The notes under the pieces were generated by a model. The model did no database searches. It worked only from the letters and a program-made list of their open reading frames with translations, and was not told the DNA's origin. Below are positions 13,695 to 23,644 of a DNA stretch of 64,000 nucleotides, piece after piece. Both the position numbers and the translations under genes were made by a program. Numbering within the stretch: the first letter of the stretch is position 1; every line of letters begins with the position of its first letter. The DNA lies in the NCBI RefSeq assembly GCF_004362895.1, contig NZ_SNXI01000013.1, positions 16,944 through 80,943 on the forward strand. Reading direction: 5' to 3'. The DNA is from Idiomarina aquatica (GTDB lineage Bacteria; Pseudomonadota; Gammaproteobacteria; Enterobacterales; Alteromonadaceae).

Positions 13695-14237
13695 TTAGTA
13701 AACTAAAACAGCGCGACGGTTTTTCGCGTATGCACTCTCGGTAGAGGCATTAACCATCGGCTTTTCTTCACCGTAAGATACGGTAGAGATTTGTGAGTCC
13801 TGAACACCCAGGTTTTCCAGGTAGCTTTCGACCGCTTGCGCACGACGTTCGCCCAATGCGATGTTGTACTCAGGGGTACCACGCTCGTCGGCGTGACCTT
13901 CGATTACAACGCTGACATTTGGGTTTTTAACCAGGTAATCCGCGTGCGCAGCTAACAGTTCTGCGTACTCAGACTGGATATTTGAACGGTCAAACGCGAA
14001 GTAAATGATGTGCTCTTTACGTAGCGCTTCCATTTGCTCCTGACGGATTTCTTCAGGCGTTTTTTGACGGTCAGCAGCGCCAACCTGTACACCTGAGCCA
14101 GAGTCCTGGTCCGAAGCCTGGTTAGTTTCCTGACCTGCGCCAGCGCCGGAATCAGTCGACTGGTTTGAGCTACAAGCGGCCAAAGTTGCCATTGGTACAG
14201 CAATTGCCAGAGCTTTAAAGAGTTTGTTCAGCTGCAT
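13695..14237 (-). CDS. pal: Peptidoglycan-associated lipoprotein Pal
   Basis: 180 aa from the ATG at 14237, which has AAGGA upstream; the longer frame to 14273 adds 12 residues before a normal signal peptide and is not favoured. The lipobox is LAAC with Cys22. The OmpA-like domain (about residues 75-180) carries the peptidoglycan-binding segment GHADERGTPEYN. It anchors the outer membrane to peptidoglycan and is recruited to septa by the Tol proteins. Confidence 0.95.
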   Translation of the reverse strand: MQLNKLFKALAIAVPMATLAACSSNQSTDSGAGAGQETNQASDQDSGSGVQVGAADRQKTPEEIRQEQMEALRKEHIIYFAFDRSNIQSEYAELLAAHADYLVKNPNVSVVIEGHADERGTPEYNIALGERRAQAVESYLENLGVQDSQISTVSYGEEKPMVNASTESAYAKNRRAVLVY

Positions 14238-14279
14238 CCTGTATTCCTTATTTTTTCTCGTCTGTTGTATCAAATTACG

Positions 14280-15629
14280 TTACATAAACGGTGACCAAGA
14301 TGGCGACTTAACCTCACCACTTGAAGCCGGTAATCGTGCCTTAAAACGGCCATCGGTCGACACCAACGCCAACACCTGCTTGTTGTTGTGTGTCGTGCTG
14401 TAAATCACCATGCTACCATTTGGCGCGATACTTGGCGATTCATCCAAAAATGTTTTGGTCAGCACTTGCATGGTACCCCGTGGAAACTCCTGACGTGCAA
14501 TGTGATAGTTGCCTCGTGTACGGTTGACCAAAATCATTGAGTCACCCGACGGTGCAACAGTACCACCTAAGTTCTGCTCGCCTTCGAACGTTAACCGACG
14601 TACCTGCCCTGAATCTAAATTTACGCTATAAAGTTGTGGTCTGCCACCCCTTTCTGAGGTAAATACCAACGATTTACTGTCAGGCGTCCAACTCGGCTCA
14701 GTATCAATCGTACGATTGCGTGTTACCCGTTGCAAGTTTTTAGTCGCCAGGTCCATTACGTACAATTCCGGATTACCGTCTTTAGACAGTACCATAGCCA
14801 TTTTCTGACCGTCCGGCGAAAACACCGGACTGCCGTTGATGCCCGGGAACGAAGTCAGCTTTTCACGGCGTGTGGTGTAAATGTCCTGAATATAAATTTC
14901 TGCGGTTTCGTTTTCGAAGGTCACGTAAGCCAGTTTGTTGCCGTCCGGTGACCATGAAGGTGACATCAATGGTTCCGGGCTGCGCAATAATACTTTTTCG
15001 TTAGCACCGTCGTAATCCGCTACCATCAGTTTGTACGGATATTGGTCGTCGTGGTTAACGGTAACGTAGGCGATGCGGGTCATAAAGGCACCACGTTCAC
15101 CGGTCAGAGCTTCGTATACGACATCCGAGATGCGGTGTGAATACTGACGGAATTGATCACCGTCAATAACCGAGCTGCGTGCGTCCAGAATGTGATCATT
15201 GCTTTGTACCAACTCGCCGTCGCGCAACATTTGCGCGTTGCCGCCGGTTATTTGTCCGCGCAGTACGTCCACCAGCTGGAACTTAACCATGTAGCGGTCG
15301 ACACTATAGGGTTCGATGGTGCCCATCAGTACCGCTTCAACACCAAGTTTTGCCCACGCGGCATAATCCAACTCGCCGTCGTTAGTTGGTTGCTGGGGCA
15401 TTGCTGATGCGGGGATTGGATTAAATTTACCGCTGCGGGTCAAGTCCGCCGCAATTACCTCGGTTAATTCACCCGGCGCAGGGCCATCACCTAACCACTT
15501 AAACGGCACAACCGCAATCGGTCTGGCGGTGTCCATACCCTCGGTAATGACAATTTCCAATACCCCGGCGCGGACGCTGGAAGTCAGAACGAAGAAAAAC
15601 AACAATGTGTTGATAAACAGCTTTTTCAT
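14280..15629 (-). CDS. tolB: Tol-Pal system protein TolB
   Basis: 449-aa periplasmic protein with a signal peptide (residues 1-21, ending VRA). The N-terminal alpha/beta domain is followed by a six-bladed propeller of PD40 repeats; [16 protein letters not shown] and EPSWTPDS are clear copies. It binds Pal and, through its N-terminus, TolA. It lies between tolA and pal with short spacers. Confidence 0.97.
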   Translation of the reverse strand: MKKLFINTLLFFFVLTSSVRAGVLEIVITEGMDTARPIAVVPFKWLGDGPAPGELTEVIAADLTRSGKFNPIPASAMPQQPTNDGELDYAAWAKLGVEAVLMGTIEPYSVDRYMVKFQLVDVLRGQITGGNAQMLRDGELVQSNDHILDARSSVIDGDQFRQYSHRISDVVYEALTGERGAFMTRIAYVTVNHDDQYPYKLMVADYDGANEKVLLRSPEPLMSPSWSPDGNKLAYVTFENETAEIYIQDIYTTRREKLTSFPGINGSPVFSPDGQKMAMVLSKDGNPELYVMDLATKNLQRVTRNRTIDTEPSWTPDSKSLVFTSERGGRPQLYSVNLDSGQVRRLTFEGEQNLGGTVAPSGDSMILVNRTRGNYHIARQEFPRGTMQVLTKTFLDESPSIAPNGSMVIYSTTHNNKQVLALVSTDGRFKARLPASSGEVKSPSWSPFM

Positions 15630-15651
15630 GGGTCACCTTAGCTCGTTAAGC

Positions 15652-16584
15652 TTACAACTGCGGTTTAACAGTTAATTTAATCGTACTCATTTGCTCGTAG
15701 ACTTCCGGGTCTTCCGAAACAGGTAATGTGGTTGCTTTGAGCACCGCATTTTCCGCTGAGCGGCATACTGTTGGGTCACCAGCTCCGGTGGTTACAGATT
15801 TAACAAAACCACTGGGCGCTACGCTGATGGTCAGCTCACAGGATTTGCCACTCATGGACTCGTCAACGTTCCAGTTGCGCTGAATCGTCTGCTGAATCAA
15901 TGCCTGGTATTTTTCGATTTCGCTGAGCATTTGCTGCCGGCGCGCGGCGGCACGGCGCTGACGCTCGGCTTCCATCTCTTTTTGTAACTGCGCTTCACGT
16001 TCGGCCGCCTTGCGACGCTCTTCTTCTAACCGTTTACGTTCTGCTTCGCGGCGCTTGCGCTCTTCTTCGGCACGGCGCTCGGCTTCCTCTGCGGCTTTAC
16101 GGCGTTCTTCCGCTTCTTTAGCGGCTTGTTCCGCTTTGCGACGCTCCTCGGCCAGCTGTTGTGCTTCTTTTTTAGCCTGTTCGGCGGCACGACGCGCTTC
16201 AGCAGCTTCCTGTTGTTCAATCTGCTGTTGGCGTTCAATTTCCGCACGACGCTGCTCTTCCCGCTCGCGGGCTTTGCGCGCCGCTTCGGCCTGACGCTCT
16301 AATTCTGCTATACGCTGCTGTTCGGCTCGGCGTTCGGCTTCTTTTTGCTCTTTGATGCGCTGCACCTGCTGCTCTACTGCCGCTTTATCTACCGATACCG
16401 CTGATACGATCTCGTCAGGCTGCTGCTGAAAATCGCTTTCGCTGAGGCTGACTTCCATCGGCGTCGGTTCGGTTGGCGCAAACTCAAAACTGAACAGCAA
16501 AACAGCCCCGATTGCTGCGTGAATGCCAACCGAGTAAAGCAAGGGTAATTTAATACTGTCTGTGCCTGCTACTTTTTTTGCCAC
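15652..16584 (-). CDS. tolA: Tol-Pal system protein TolA
   Basis: 310 aa. One N-terminal membrane helix (about residues 13-31), a long Ala/Glu/Lys/Arg-rich helical domain (about 65-225), and a C-terminal globular domain with an ISVAPSGFV strand. It spans the periplasm and transmits TolQR proton-motive force to Pal and TolB. The shadow open frame on the opposite strand reflects the low-complexity helix. Confidence 0.95.
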   Translation of the reverse strand: MAKKVAGTDSIKLPLLYSVGIHAAIGAVLLFSFEFAPTEPTPMEVSLSESDFQQQPDEIVSAVSVDKAAVEQQVQRIKEQKEAERRAEQQRIAELERQAEAARKAREREEQRRAEIERQQQIEQQEAAEARRAAEQAKKEAQQLAEERRKAEQAAKEAEERRKAAEEAERRAEEERKRREAERKRLEEERRKAAEREAQLQKEMEAERQRRAAARRQQMLSEIEKYQALIQQTIQRNWNVDESMSGKSCELTISVAPSGFVKSVTTGAGDPTVCRSAENAVLKATTLPVSEDPEVYEQMSTIKLTVKPQL

Positions 16585-16586
16585 GA

Positions 16587-17015
16587 CTAATTTTCCGACG
16601 AATCTGTCATTAAGCCCACTGACGGAACTCCTGCTTTTTGCAGTAACACCATCAACTGTACGACTTGGTCATACGAAACGGCACCGTCCCCATTCACCAT
16701 CACCGGCGTTTCCGGTTCTAACTGCAGCTGCGCTGCCACCAACGTCGCCACTTCCTGCGCACTGATGGGTTGGTCGGGATCGGTGTTCTGATTCAGGTAG
16801 TAATTACCCTGCGCGTCGACCGACGCCACCAATGGCGGCTTAGAGTCTTTTGACAATGGCTCTGACGACGCCTTAGGTAATTCAACTTTAACGCCTTGCG
16901 TAATCAGCGGCGCGGTAACCATAAAGATAATAAGCAACACCAACATGACGTCGATGTAAGGCACCACGTTGATCTCCGCTACCGGCTTACGGCGTTTACG
17001 CGGCATCACCATCAT
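16587..17015 (-). CDS. tolR: Tol-Pal system protein TolR
   Basis: 142 aa of the ExbD/TolR family. A single membrane helix (about residues 18-38) contains the functional Asp in VPYIDVMLVLL. The periplasmic domain follows. Its start overlaps the tolQ stop by four bases (ATGA), with GAGGAA upstream inside tolQ. Confidence 0.96.
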   Translation of the reverse strand: MMVMPRKRRKPVAEINVVPYIDVMLVLLIIFMVTAPLITQGVKVELPKASSEPLSKDSKPPLVASVDAQGNYYLNQNTDPDQPISAQEVATLVAAQLQLEPETPVMVNGDGAVSYDQVVQLMVLLQKAGVPSVGLMTDSSEN

Positions 17016-17725
17016 AGCGCAGGTTCCTCCTGGCTATTACCAGTGGCTTTTTGCGACAGCGCCTGGCGTTGCAAAATAGCGACGAATTCATCAATAAAGT
17101 TCATATACTGGTTATCGACTTTTTCTACCCGGTTTACATAGCGGTTGTAAGCGATAACAGCCGGGATCGCGGCAAACAGACCCATCGCGGTAGCAATTAG
17201 CGCCTCGGCAATACCCGGCGCGACCATTGCCAACGTCGCTTGTTCAACCGCACCCAGGGCGATAAAGGCATTCATGATACCCCAGACGGTACCAAACAGG
17301 CCGATATACGGGCTGATTGAGCCGATGGTAGCGAGTATGCCGAGGTTATTCTCGAGTTTTTCCAGCTCGCGGGCGTGAGCGACACGCATGGCGCGGAATG
17401 CGCCTTCGATAGTGGCCTGTGGATTGGTTCCGGGATGGTTACGCAACCGCGCGAATTCTTTAAAGCCGGCGTGGAACAGCAGCTCCATGCCTTTGGCATT
17501 TTTGGCGCGGGCGGAAATTTCCTGGTACAGGCGCGCAAGGTCGACGCCGGACCAAAAACGATCTTCGAATTTCAGTGCGTCTTTGTTGGCGGTGTTAATC
17601 ACCTTTTTGCGCTGGAAAATCAGCACCCAACCCCATACTGACATGGCCAACAGCATGATCATGACCAACTTCACCAGCAGGCTTGCCTGCCAGAATAAAT
17701 CAATAAAGGATAATTCTGTTTCCAC
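17012..17725 (-). CDS. tolQ: Tol-Pal system protein TolQ
   Basis: 237 aa of the MotA/TolQ/ExbB family. Three membrane helices are visible (about residues 15-35, 137-160, 172-195), with a large cytoplasmic loop. It forms the proton channel with TolR. It follows ybgC with a 25-bp gap. Confidence 0.97.
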   Translation of the reverse strand: METELSFIDLFWQASLLVKLVMIMLLAMSVWGWVLIFQRKKVINTANKDALKFEDRFWSGVDLARLYQEISARAKNAKGMELLFHAGFKEFARLRNHPGTNPQATIEGAFRAMRVAHARELEKLENNLGILATIGSISPYIGLFGTVWGIMNAFIALGAVEQATLAMVAPGIAEALIATAMGLFAAIPAVIAYNRYVNRVEKVDNQYMNFIDEFVAILQRQALSQKATGNSQEEPAL

Positions 17726-17750
17726 GCTCGTTAACCCTCTGTCTGTTTGA

Positions 17751-18167
17751 CTATGTTTTTATGGTGTCATTTATTTTGTCGTAAATCGGCGCTGGTATGG
17801 CGACCGCCCGCATTGCATTAAGGTCGACACAGGCGGCTTTGATAGTGGCGCTGCAATGCAGCTGCCCCTGCTGACCAATAACCTGCTGCGTAAACACCAT
17901 CGATGCGCGCTTCAGCTGTTCGACCGTCACGGTTACGGTCAGTTCAGCATTAAATTTTACTGCTTCGCACAAATCCAGTTCGACCTGCCTGACCACGAAG
18001 CCCCTATTGTGATCTAACCAGCTGTCCTGTTCAATCCCCAACGACCTTAACCATTCGGTGCGGGCACGTTCAAGAAATTTGAGATAGTTCGCATAATAAA
18101 CGATACCACCGGCATCGGTGTCTTCGTAATAAACTCTCACTGGCCATTCAAAATGTATTTTTTTCAT
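17751..18167 (-). CDS. ybgC: Tol-Pal-associated acyl-CoA thioesterase YbgC
   Basis: 138-aa hotdog-fold thioesterase. The signature YEDTDAGGIVYYANYL near residues 14-29 carries the catalytic Asp. It is the first gene of the ybgC-tolQRAB-pal-cpoB operon, the usual place. Confidence 0.95.
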   Translation of the reverse strand: MKKIHFEWPVRVYYEDTDAGGIVYYANYLKFLERARTEWLRSLGIEQDSWLDHNRGFVVRQVELDLCEAVKFNAELTVTVTVEQLKRASMVFTQQVIGQQGQLHCSATIKAACVDLNAMRAVAIPAPIYDKINDTIKT

Positions 18168-18401
18168 GGGTAAACCTTTAAAAATGACAATTTTGCCACA
18201 ATAACTTTTTAAGACACTTAAAAGTGGCGCTGATTAAAACTTCAGCAGACTTTTATTTATGACAAAACTGAAACAATTAAAACTATGCTCATTGTTTTTT
18301 AACGTATTTTTTCAATTGTTGAAAAATTGTTGGTCTTTTTTTAACCGTTAGTTAAAACCTTCGCATTAATTTATTTAATGTGAACATGTAAAATTTCTTG
18401 T
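18168..18401. other. A+T-rich intergenic region upstream of ybgC
   Basis: No gene is seen. The region is strongly A+T-rich with T runs and a small hairpin (CACTT-AA-AAGTG near 18220). It should hold the minus-strand promoter of the ybgC-tol operon, but I cannot pick one good match. Confidence 0.4.
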
Positions 18402-18429
18402 TTGATACGGGCCATTTTAGCCGTATAAT
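18402..18429 (+). promoter_or_regulatory. Strong sigma-70 promoter of a candidate small RNA
   Basis: TTGATA (18402-18407) and a perfect TATAAT (18424-18429) are 16 bp apart. It points to the + strand, away from ybgC and towards the end of ruvB, where no + strand gene exists. Confidence 0.7.
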
Positions 18430-18434
18430 AGCGA

Positions 18435-18564
18435 ACAAATCGAAGAGACAGAGTTTGGTTGTCACTACTTCTGAAATTTTGATTTTTTGTAATAAGTTCC
18501 CTGGATTTTATTTAACTTCCTTCTTGTTGTTCTGTTTGCCCGTACTTATGTGCGGGCTTTTTTT
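18435..18564 (+). ncRNA. Candidate small RNA, about 130 nt
   Basis: The region between the promoter at 18402-18429 and the terminator at 18538-18564 has no supported ORF and is pyrimidine-rich in its second half. Both flanking genes (ybgC, ruvB) are on the other strand, so this would be a free-standing transcript. It does not look like 6S, Spot 42 or CsrB-type RNAs to me. Whether it is expressed is unknown. Confidence 0.5.
18538..18564 (+). terminator. Rho-independent terminator of the candidate small RNA
   Basis: GCCCGTAC-TTAT-GTGCGGGC (8-bp stem with one G-T pair) followed by seven T residues. It lies directly downstream of the ruvB stop in the opposite sense. Confidence 0.8.
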
Positions 18565-18584
18565 ATCCATTTTTTACTCAAGCT

Positions 18585-19607
18585 TTACTTTTCTTCAGGT
18601 TTTAAACCAAAGTGCTGGTAGGCACGCGGTGTTGCCATACGACCCCGTGGCGTGCGCTGTAAAAAGCCCTGCTGAATAAGATAAGGCTCTAGCACGTCTT
18701 CAATGGTGTCTTTTTCTTCGCCAATTGCCGCAGCCAGGTTATCCAGCCCCACCGGCCCACCGAGGAATTTTTCCATAATTGCCAGCAATAACTTGCGATC
18801 CATGTAGTCGAAGCCAGCCTGGTCAACATCAACCATAGTCAACGCAGCGTTTGCCGTGGCTTCGTCGACTTCGCCGTTACCTTTAACTTCGGCGTAATCG
18901 CGTACCCGGCGTAGCAGTCGGTTGGCAATACGTGGTGTGCCGCGAGAACGGCGGGCAATTTCACGGGCGCCGCCGTCTTTCATCACCATATTCATGTAAT
19001 TGGCTGAGCGGGCAACAATGTCGGTTAGTTCTTCCACGTTATAAAATTCTAATCGCTGCACGATACCGAAACGATCCCGCAGCGGCGAGGTCAGTGCGCC
19101 GGCGCGCGTAGTGGCGCCAATTAGCGTAAATGGCGGTAAATCGAGTTTTATAGAACGCGCCGCCGGGCCTTCGCCGATCATGATATCCAGCTGGTAGTCT
19201 TCCATCGCCGGGTACAGGATCTCCTCCACTACCGGGCTTAGGCGATGAATCTCGTCAATAAATAGTACGTCATGAGGATCGAGGTTAGTCAGCAACGCGG
19301 CTAAATCGCCGGCTTTTTCCAGCACCGGACCCGAGGTGGTTTTTATATTCACATCCAGTTCGTTGGCGACGATATTAGCCAGTGTGGTTTTACCCAGTCC
19401 CGGCGGGCCAAAGATTAGCAGGTGGTCCAGAGCTTCCTGACGCTTGCGTGCCGCCTCGATGAAAATTTCCATCTGCTCGACCACATGTTTTTGGCCGGTA
19501 TAATCTTTGAGGACCTTGGGGCGTATGGCACGGTCGATGGCCTCATCGTCACCCTGGGTTTCGGCTTCGACAATGCGATGGCTGGGTATTTGGTCGGCTT
19601 CTATCAT
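18585..19607 (-). CDS. ruvB: Holliday junction branch migration ATPase RuvB
   Basis: 340-aa AAA+ motor. Walker A is GPPGLGKTT, Walker [10 protein letters not shown], sensor GATTRAG, with the C-terminal winged helix ending in the TPRGRMAT segment. It works with RuvA and RuvC on recombination junctions. It follows ruvA with a 28-bp gap. Confidence 0.98.
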   Translation of the reverse strand: MIEADQIPSHRIVEAETQGDDEAIDRAIRPKVLKDYTGQKHVVEQMEIFIEAARKRQEALDHLLIFGPPGLGKTTLANIVANELDVNIKTTSGPVLEKAGDLAALLTNLDPHDVLFIDEIHRLSPVVEEILYPAMEDYQLDIMIGEGPAARSIKLDLPPFTLIGATTRAGALTSPLRDRFGIVQRLEFYNVEELTDIVARSANYMNMVMKDGGAREIARRSRGTPRIANRLLRRVRDYAEVKGNGEVDEATANAALTMVDVDQAGFDYMDRKLLLAIMEKFLGGPVGLDNLAAAIGEEKDTIEDVLEPYLIQQGFLQRTPRGRMATPRAYQHFGLKPEEK

Positions 19608-19635
19608 AAGGCTCTCTTTCCGCTGAAGGCTCTAA

Positions 19636-20259
19636 CTACGCTAATTGTTTAAGCGCGGCTTTGATTAGCTCTTCGCTGGTATATTCTTGCTGATACACCG
19701 CTTTTAAGGCTTTATCGGCCTGGTTTTGTTTATAACCCAATGCCAGTAGTGCGCTCAAGGCATCGCTGCGAGCATCGGCCGGGTGCACAAAGGTGGAATC
19801 GGCGGTAACCGCATCAATAGCTGCCGCATCGGTAGCCGGGCTGCCACTACCCTGCCAGTCTTTCAGGCGATCGCGCATTTCAATTACCAGGCGCTCAGCG
19901 GTTTTTTTGCCAACACCGGGCAATTTGACCAGCCGGCTGACATCGTTTTGATTAACCGCCCAGACAAATTCATCGGCGTTCATACCGCTTAAAATCGCCA
20001 GCGCCAGTTTCGGCCCCACGCCCTGGGTTTTGATTAACAAACGGAACAGGCTGCGCTCCGCCTGGCTGTTAAAGCCGTACAGTAGTTGTGCGTCTTCGCG
20101 CACGACAAAATGAGTCACCAGCGTAACCTGTTCATTAAGCGCCGGCAGCGCGTAAAAACAGGTCATCGGCAGCTGGATTTCATATCCCACGCCATTCACA
20201 TCAATCAATACTTCAGGCGGCTGCTTGGCAATGAGCTTGCCGGAGATTTGTCCAATCAT
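19636..20259 (-). CDS. ruvA: Holliday junction DNA helicase subunit RuvA
   Basis: 207 aa. N-terminal OB fold (MIGQISGKL), central helix-hairpin-helix motifs ([13 protein letters not shown] and [12 protein letters not shown]), a variable linker and a C-terminal domain III that contacts RuvB ([15 protein letters not shown]). Length is typical. Confidence 0.97.
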   Translation of the reverse strand: MIGQISGKLIAKQPPEVLIDVNGVGYEIQLPMTCFYALPALNEQVTLVTHFVVREDAQLLYGFNSQAERSLFRLLIKTQGVGPKLALAILSGMNADEFVWAVNQNDVSRLVKLPGVGKKTAERLVIEMRDRLKDWQGSGSPATDAAAIDAVTADSTFVHPADARSDALSALLALGYKQNQADKALKAVYQQEYTSEELIKAALKQLA

Positions 20260-20344
20260 TGTTTATCTTGTTCTATTGGCGATGCCGTTATCATACCATC
20301 GGCTATCCGGGGGCGCTAGGCGGGGCGAAAACGACCCGCGCGTA

Positions 20345-20830
20345 TCAAAACGATCGGGTGTTGGCGTGGCAAATAGCCACGGCGAGGGCGTCGGCGGCGT
20401 CGGCCTGGGGGCGTTTGCTGAGGTTGAGTAGGGCCATGACCATGTGCTGGACTTGTTCTTTTTCGGCGGCGCCGGTGCCGACTACGGCTTGTTTGATTGA
20501 GCGCGCGCTGTATTCTGCTACCGGCAAATCATGGCAGGCGGCTGCGACAATGGCCGCCCCGCGCGCCTGGCCCAGCTTTAATGCTGAATCCGGGTTGCGC
20601 GCAATAAACACTTGCTCTATGGCGAATTCGTCCGGCTGAAACTGGGTGATCAGCTCCACTACCGAATTGTGAATGCGCTTAAGCTTTTCCGGCAACGAAT
20701 AAGGCTGCGCCGACGGTCCGGTAACGCGAATACAGCCGCTGGCGACATAATGCAGCTTGCGGCCGTGGCGCTGAATAATGCCGTAGCCGGTTAAGCGGGA
20801 GCCCGGGTCAATGCCCAGAATCACGCTCAT
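20345..20830 (-). CDS. ruvC: Crossover junction endodeoxyribonuclease RuvC
   Basis: 161 aa, slightly short compared with E. coli (173). The catalytic acids are seen in GIDPGS (Asp7), AIEQVF and the C-terminal [12 protein letters not shown]. It resolves Holliday junctions. Its ATG shares one base with the yebC stop. An 85-bp gap separates it from ruvA. Confidence 0.96.
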   Translation of the reverse strand: MSVILGIDPGSRLTGYGIIQRHGRKLHYVASGCIRVTGPSAQPYSLPEKLKRIHNSVVELITQFQPDEFAIEQVFIARNPDSALKLGQARGAAIVAAACHDLPVAEYSARSIKQAVVGTGAAEKEQVQHMVMALLNLSKRPQADAADALAVAICHANTRSF

Positions 20831-21582
20831 CAGTCGGCGTTAAGCTGTGCCAATACTTCATCCGAAATATCAGCATTGTGGTAGGCGTTTTGCACGTCGT
20901 CTAAGTCTTCCAGCGCATCAAGCAGTTTTAAAAAGCTTTGCGCACTGTCGGCATCTAAATCGACTTTGGTATCCGGCACCATGGTCACTTCCGCATTCGA
21001 TGCGGCCAGCTCGCGCGCATCCAGTGCATCTTTGACGGCACCAAAGTTATCCGCCGTGGTCATGACATCTAACGAGCCGTCGGCATGTTTAACAATGTCC
21101 TCGGCGCCCGCTTCCAGCGCCGGCTCCATCACTTGCTCTTCGGTAACACCATCGCTGTAGCTGATCACACCCATTTTATTAAACAGGTAAGCGACCGAGC
21201 CGTCGGTACCAAGATTGCCGCCGTGCTTACTAAACGCGTAGCGCACTTCCGATACCGTACGGTTTTTATTGTCGGTCATGCATTCCAGCAAAATAGCCAC
21301 GCCATTGGGGCCGTAACCTTCGTAGGTGAGTTCTTCGACGTTATCGCCGTCCATCTCGCCGGTGCCACGTTTGATGGCCGTATCGATGGTGTCGCGCTTC
21401 ATATTGTTCGACAAGGCTTTGTCGATGGCAGCGCGCAGGCGCGGATTGGTTTCCGGATCGCCCCCGCCCTCGCGGGCAGAGACGTTAATTTCGCGGATTA
21501 ACTTAGTAAAGATTTTGCCGCGCTTGGCATCCTGCGCGGCTTTTCGGTGTTTAATGTTGGACCATTTAGAATGACCGGCCAT
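20830..21582 (-). CDS. yebC: YebC/PmpR-family protein
   Basis: 250 aa, with the family start [18 protein letters not shown] and full length. Members are described as transcriptional regulators or as translation factors acting at polyproline stalls. The place between aspS and ruvC is the standard one. Confidence 0.95.
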   Translation of the reverse strand: MAGHSKWSNIKHRKAAQDAKRGKIFTKLIREINVSAREGGGDPETNPRLRAAIDKALSNNMKRDTIDTAIKRGTGEMDGDNVEELTYEGYGPNGVAILLECMTDNKNRTVSEVRYAFSKHGGNLGTDGSVAYLFNKMGVISYSDGVTEEQVMEPALEAGAEDIVKHADGSLDVMTTADNFGAVKDALDARELAASNAEVTMVPDTKVDLDADSAQSFLKLLDALEDLDDVQNAYHNADISDEVLAQLNAD

Positions 21583-21591
21583 AGTTCACCC

Positions 21592-23370
21592 TTATTGATT
21601 TTCTGGTTTATCCTCAACCGTACTCTTAACACCCAGTTCTTGCAATGCGTCCGGATTTGCCAGCCCCGGTGCGTCAGTCATAACGCAGGCTGCGGTGGTG
21701 GTTTTCGGGAACGCAATCACATCACGAATCGAGCTGGCACCAACCATCAGCATCACCAGGCGGTCCAGACCAAAGGCCAGACCCGCATGTGGTGGCGTGC
21801 CGTACTTGAGTGCTTCCAACAAGAAGCCGAATTTTTCCTGCGCTTCGTCTTTGCCAATGCCCAGCACTTCAAACACCGCCTGTTGCATGGCGTTATCAAA
21901 AATACGCACCGAGCCACCGCCGACTTCAACGCCGTTCAAGACCATGTCGTAAGCATTAGACAGCGCCTGTGCCGGATTCGCTTTAAGTTCTTCCGGGGTG
22001 ACGTTAACCGGTGCAGTGAATGGGTGATGCAATGCAGCCAGCGAGCCGTCATCGTCTTCTTCGAACATCGGGAAGTCGACAACCCACAGCGGTTTCCATT
22101 CGTCGCTGACTAAATCAAACTCTTCACCCAGCTTAAGACGCAACGCGCCCATCGACTCGGCGACCACGTTGGCTTTGTCGGAACCGAAGAACAGTACGTC
22201 GCCGGTTTGCGCACCAGTGCGTTCCAGAATTGCGTTTAACGCTTCGTCCGGCAGGAATTTTAAAATTGGCGACTGCAGACCATCCCGGCCTTGCGATAAA
22301 TCGTTAACTTTAACCCAGGCTAAACCTTTAGCACCGTAAATGCCGACAAACTTGGTGTAATCATCGATCATTTTACGTGACACCTTGTCAGCCTGCCCCG
22401 GCAGGCGCACCACGGCCACACGGCCTTTTTCGTCGTTGGCCGGGCCGGAGAATACTTTAAACTCGACGTCTTTCAGTAAATCAGCAACATCTACCAGCTC
22501 CAGCGGGTTACGCAGGTCGGGTTTATCTGAACCATAGCGCTGCATCGCTTCGTGCCAGCTCATGGTCGGGAATTTGCCTAAGTCGATATCCAACAGGTTC
22601 TGGAACAGTTCGCGCGTCATCTGCTCGGTGACTTCCATCACCTGCTCGGCGGTCATGAACGAGGTTTCGATATCGATCTGGGTGAATTCGGGCTGGCGAT
22701 CAGCGCGTAAGTCTTCGTCGCGGAAGCATTTTACGATTTGGTAATAGCGGTCAAAACCCGACATCATCAGTAACTGTTTAAACAGCTGCGGACTTTGTGG
22801 CAGTGCGAAAAAACGGCCTTTATGGGTGCGGCTCGGTACCAGGTAGTCGCGCGCGCCTTCAGGGGTGGCGCGGGTCAGCATCGGTGTTTCGATGTCTAAA
22901 AAGCCGCTGTCGTCTAAAAAGCGACGTACGGCGCTGGTGACTTTGGCACGAAACTGCAGTTTTTCGTTCATCTGCGGGCGACGCAGATCAAGGTAGCGGA
23001 AGCGCAGACGGGCTTCTTCGCTCACTTGCGAGTTAAAGTCGATAGGCAGCGGTTCAGAGCGGCTTAAAATCGTCAGTTCTGAGGCCAGCAGTTCGACTTC
23101 GCCGGTTTTCATGGTTTTGTTAACCTGGCTGTCAGGACGGCGGTTAACCGTGCCTTTTATCTGCACACAGAATTCCTGACGCAATTTGTTGGCTTGCTCG
23201 AACAGGTCTTTTTGGTCGGGATCGAAAACGACTTGGATTAAGCCTTCGCGATCGCGTAAATCGATAAATATTAAGCCGCCCAGATCGCGACGTTTGTTGA
23301 CCCAGCCACACAAAGTGACTTGCTGTTCTGCTAATTCGGCGTTTACCTGCCCACAATAATGCGTTCGCAT
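21592..23370 (-). CDS. aspS: Aspartyl-tRNA synthetase
   Basis: 592-aa class II synthetase of the bacterial type. N-terminal OB anticodon-binding domain ([12 protein letters not shown]), catalytic core with motif 2 ([14 protein letters not shown]), a bacterial GAD insertion, and motif 3 ([12 protein letters not shown]). It is the first gene of the aspS-yebC-ruvCAB run. Confidence 0.98.
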   Translation of the reverse strand: MRTHYCGQVNAELAEQQVTLCGWVNKRRDLGGLIFIDLRDREGLIQVVFDPDQKDLFEQANKLRQEFCVQIKGTVNRRPDSQVNKTMKTGEVELLASELTILSRSEPLPIDFNSQVSEEARLRFRYLDLRRPQMNEKLQFRAKVTSAVRRFLDDSGFLDIETPMLTRATPEGARDYLVPSRTHKGRFFALPQSPQLFKQLLMMSGFDRYYQIVKCFRDEDLRADRQPEFTQIDIETSFMTAEQVMEVTEQMTRELFQNLLDIDLGKFPTMSWHEAMQRYGSDKPDLRNPLELVDVADLLKDVEFKVFSGPANDEKGRVAVVRLPGQADKVSRKMIDDYTKFVGIYGAKGLAWVKVNDLSQGRDGLQSPILKFLPDEALNAILERTGAQTGDVLFFGSDKANVVAESMGALRLKLGEEFDLVSDEWKPLWVVDFPMFEEDDDGSLAALHHPFTAPVNVTPEELKANPAQALSNAYDMVLNGVEVGGGSVRIFDNAMQQAVFEVLGIGKDEAQEKFGFLLEALKYGTPPHAGLAFGLDRLVMLMVGASSIRDVIAFPKTTTAACVMTDAPGLANPDALQELGVKSTVEDKPENQ

Positions 23371-23424
23371 GTGCGTTTTCCTACTACCAGCTGTCGTTGG
23401 ATGTTATGAAATTTGAAGCGCCAC

Positions 23425-23455
23425 ATTATAGCGAAATAACGCCAAATGTCATCAA
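23425..23455 (-). promoter_or_regulatory. Possible aspS promoter
   Basis: On the minus strand a perfect TATAAT (23430-23425) lies about 55 bp before the aspS ATG. The best -35 is TTGATG, 19 bp upstream, a long spacing. Confidence 0.45.
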
Positions 23456-23489
23456 GCGATAGCGCCGCATGGAGATGTAACTGCAGAGA

Positions 23490-23620
23490 AAAGACTTTAC
23501 CACGGAGAGCACAGAGAGCACGGAGAAAGAATTTTTAATTTCTAAACCCTGATAATCGGATTTTGTGTTTTCCCTTAAAAAGGTTTTCTCCGTGTACTCC
23601 GTGTCCTCCGTGGTTAAATG
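23490..23620 (+). repeat. CCACGGAG palindromic repeat, copy E
   Basis: Left arm 23498-23530 and right arm 23581-23616 enclose an A+T-rich centre ending CCCTTAAAAAGG. It lies between aspS and the GGDEF gene, in the same orientation as copies A to D. Confidence 0.85.
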
Positions 23621-23644
23621 TTTAAGTGTTTTCTATTGGAAACC

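Noticed and set aside
16010..16294. Ser/Arg-rich ORF opposite tolA
   Set aside because: Shadow of the Ala/Glu/Lys helix of TolA in another frame; no start signals.
18398..18679. Hydrophobic 93-aa ORF over the small RNA region
   Set aside because: Its start lies before the promoter, it has no ribosome-binding site, and it runs through the terminator into ruvB antisense.
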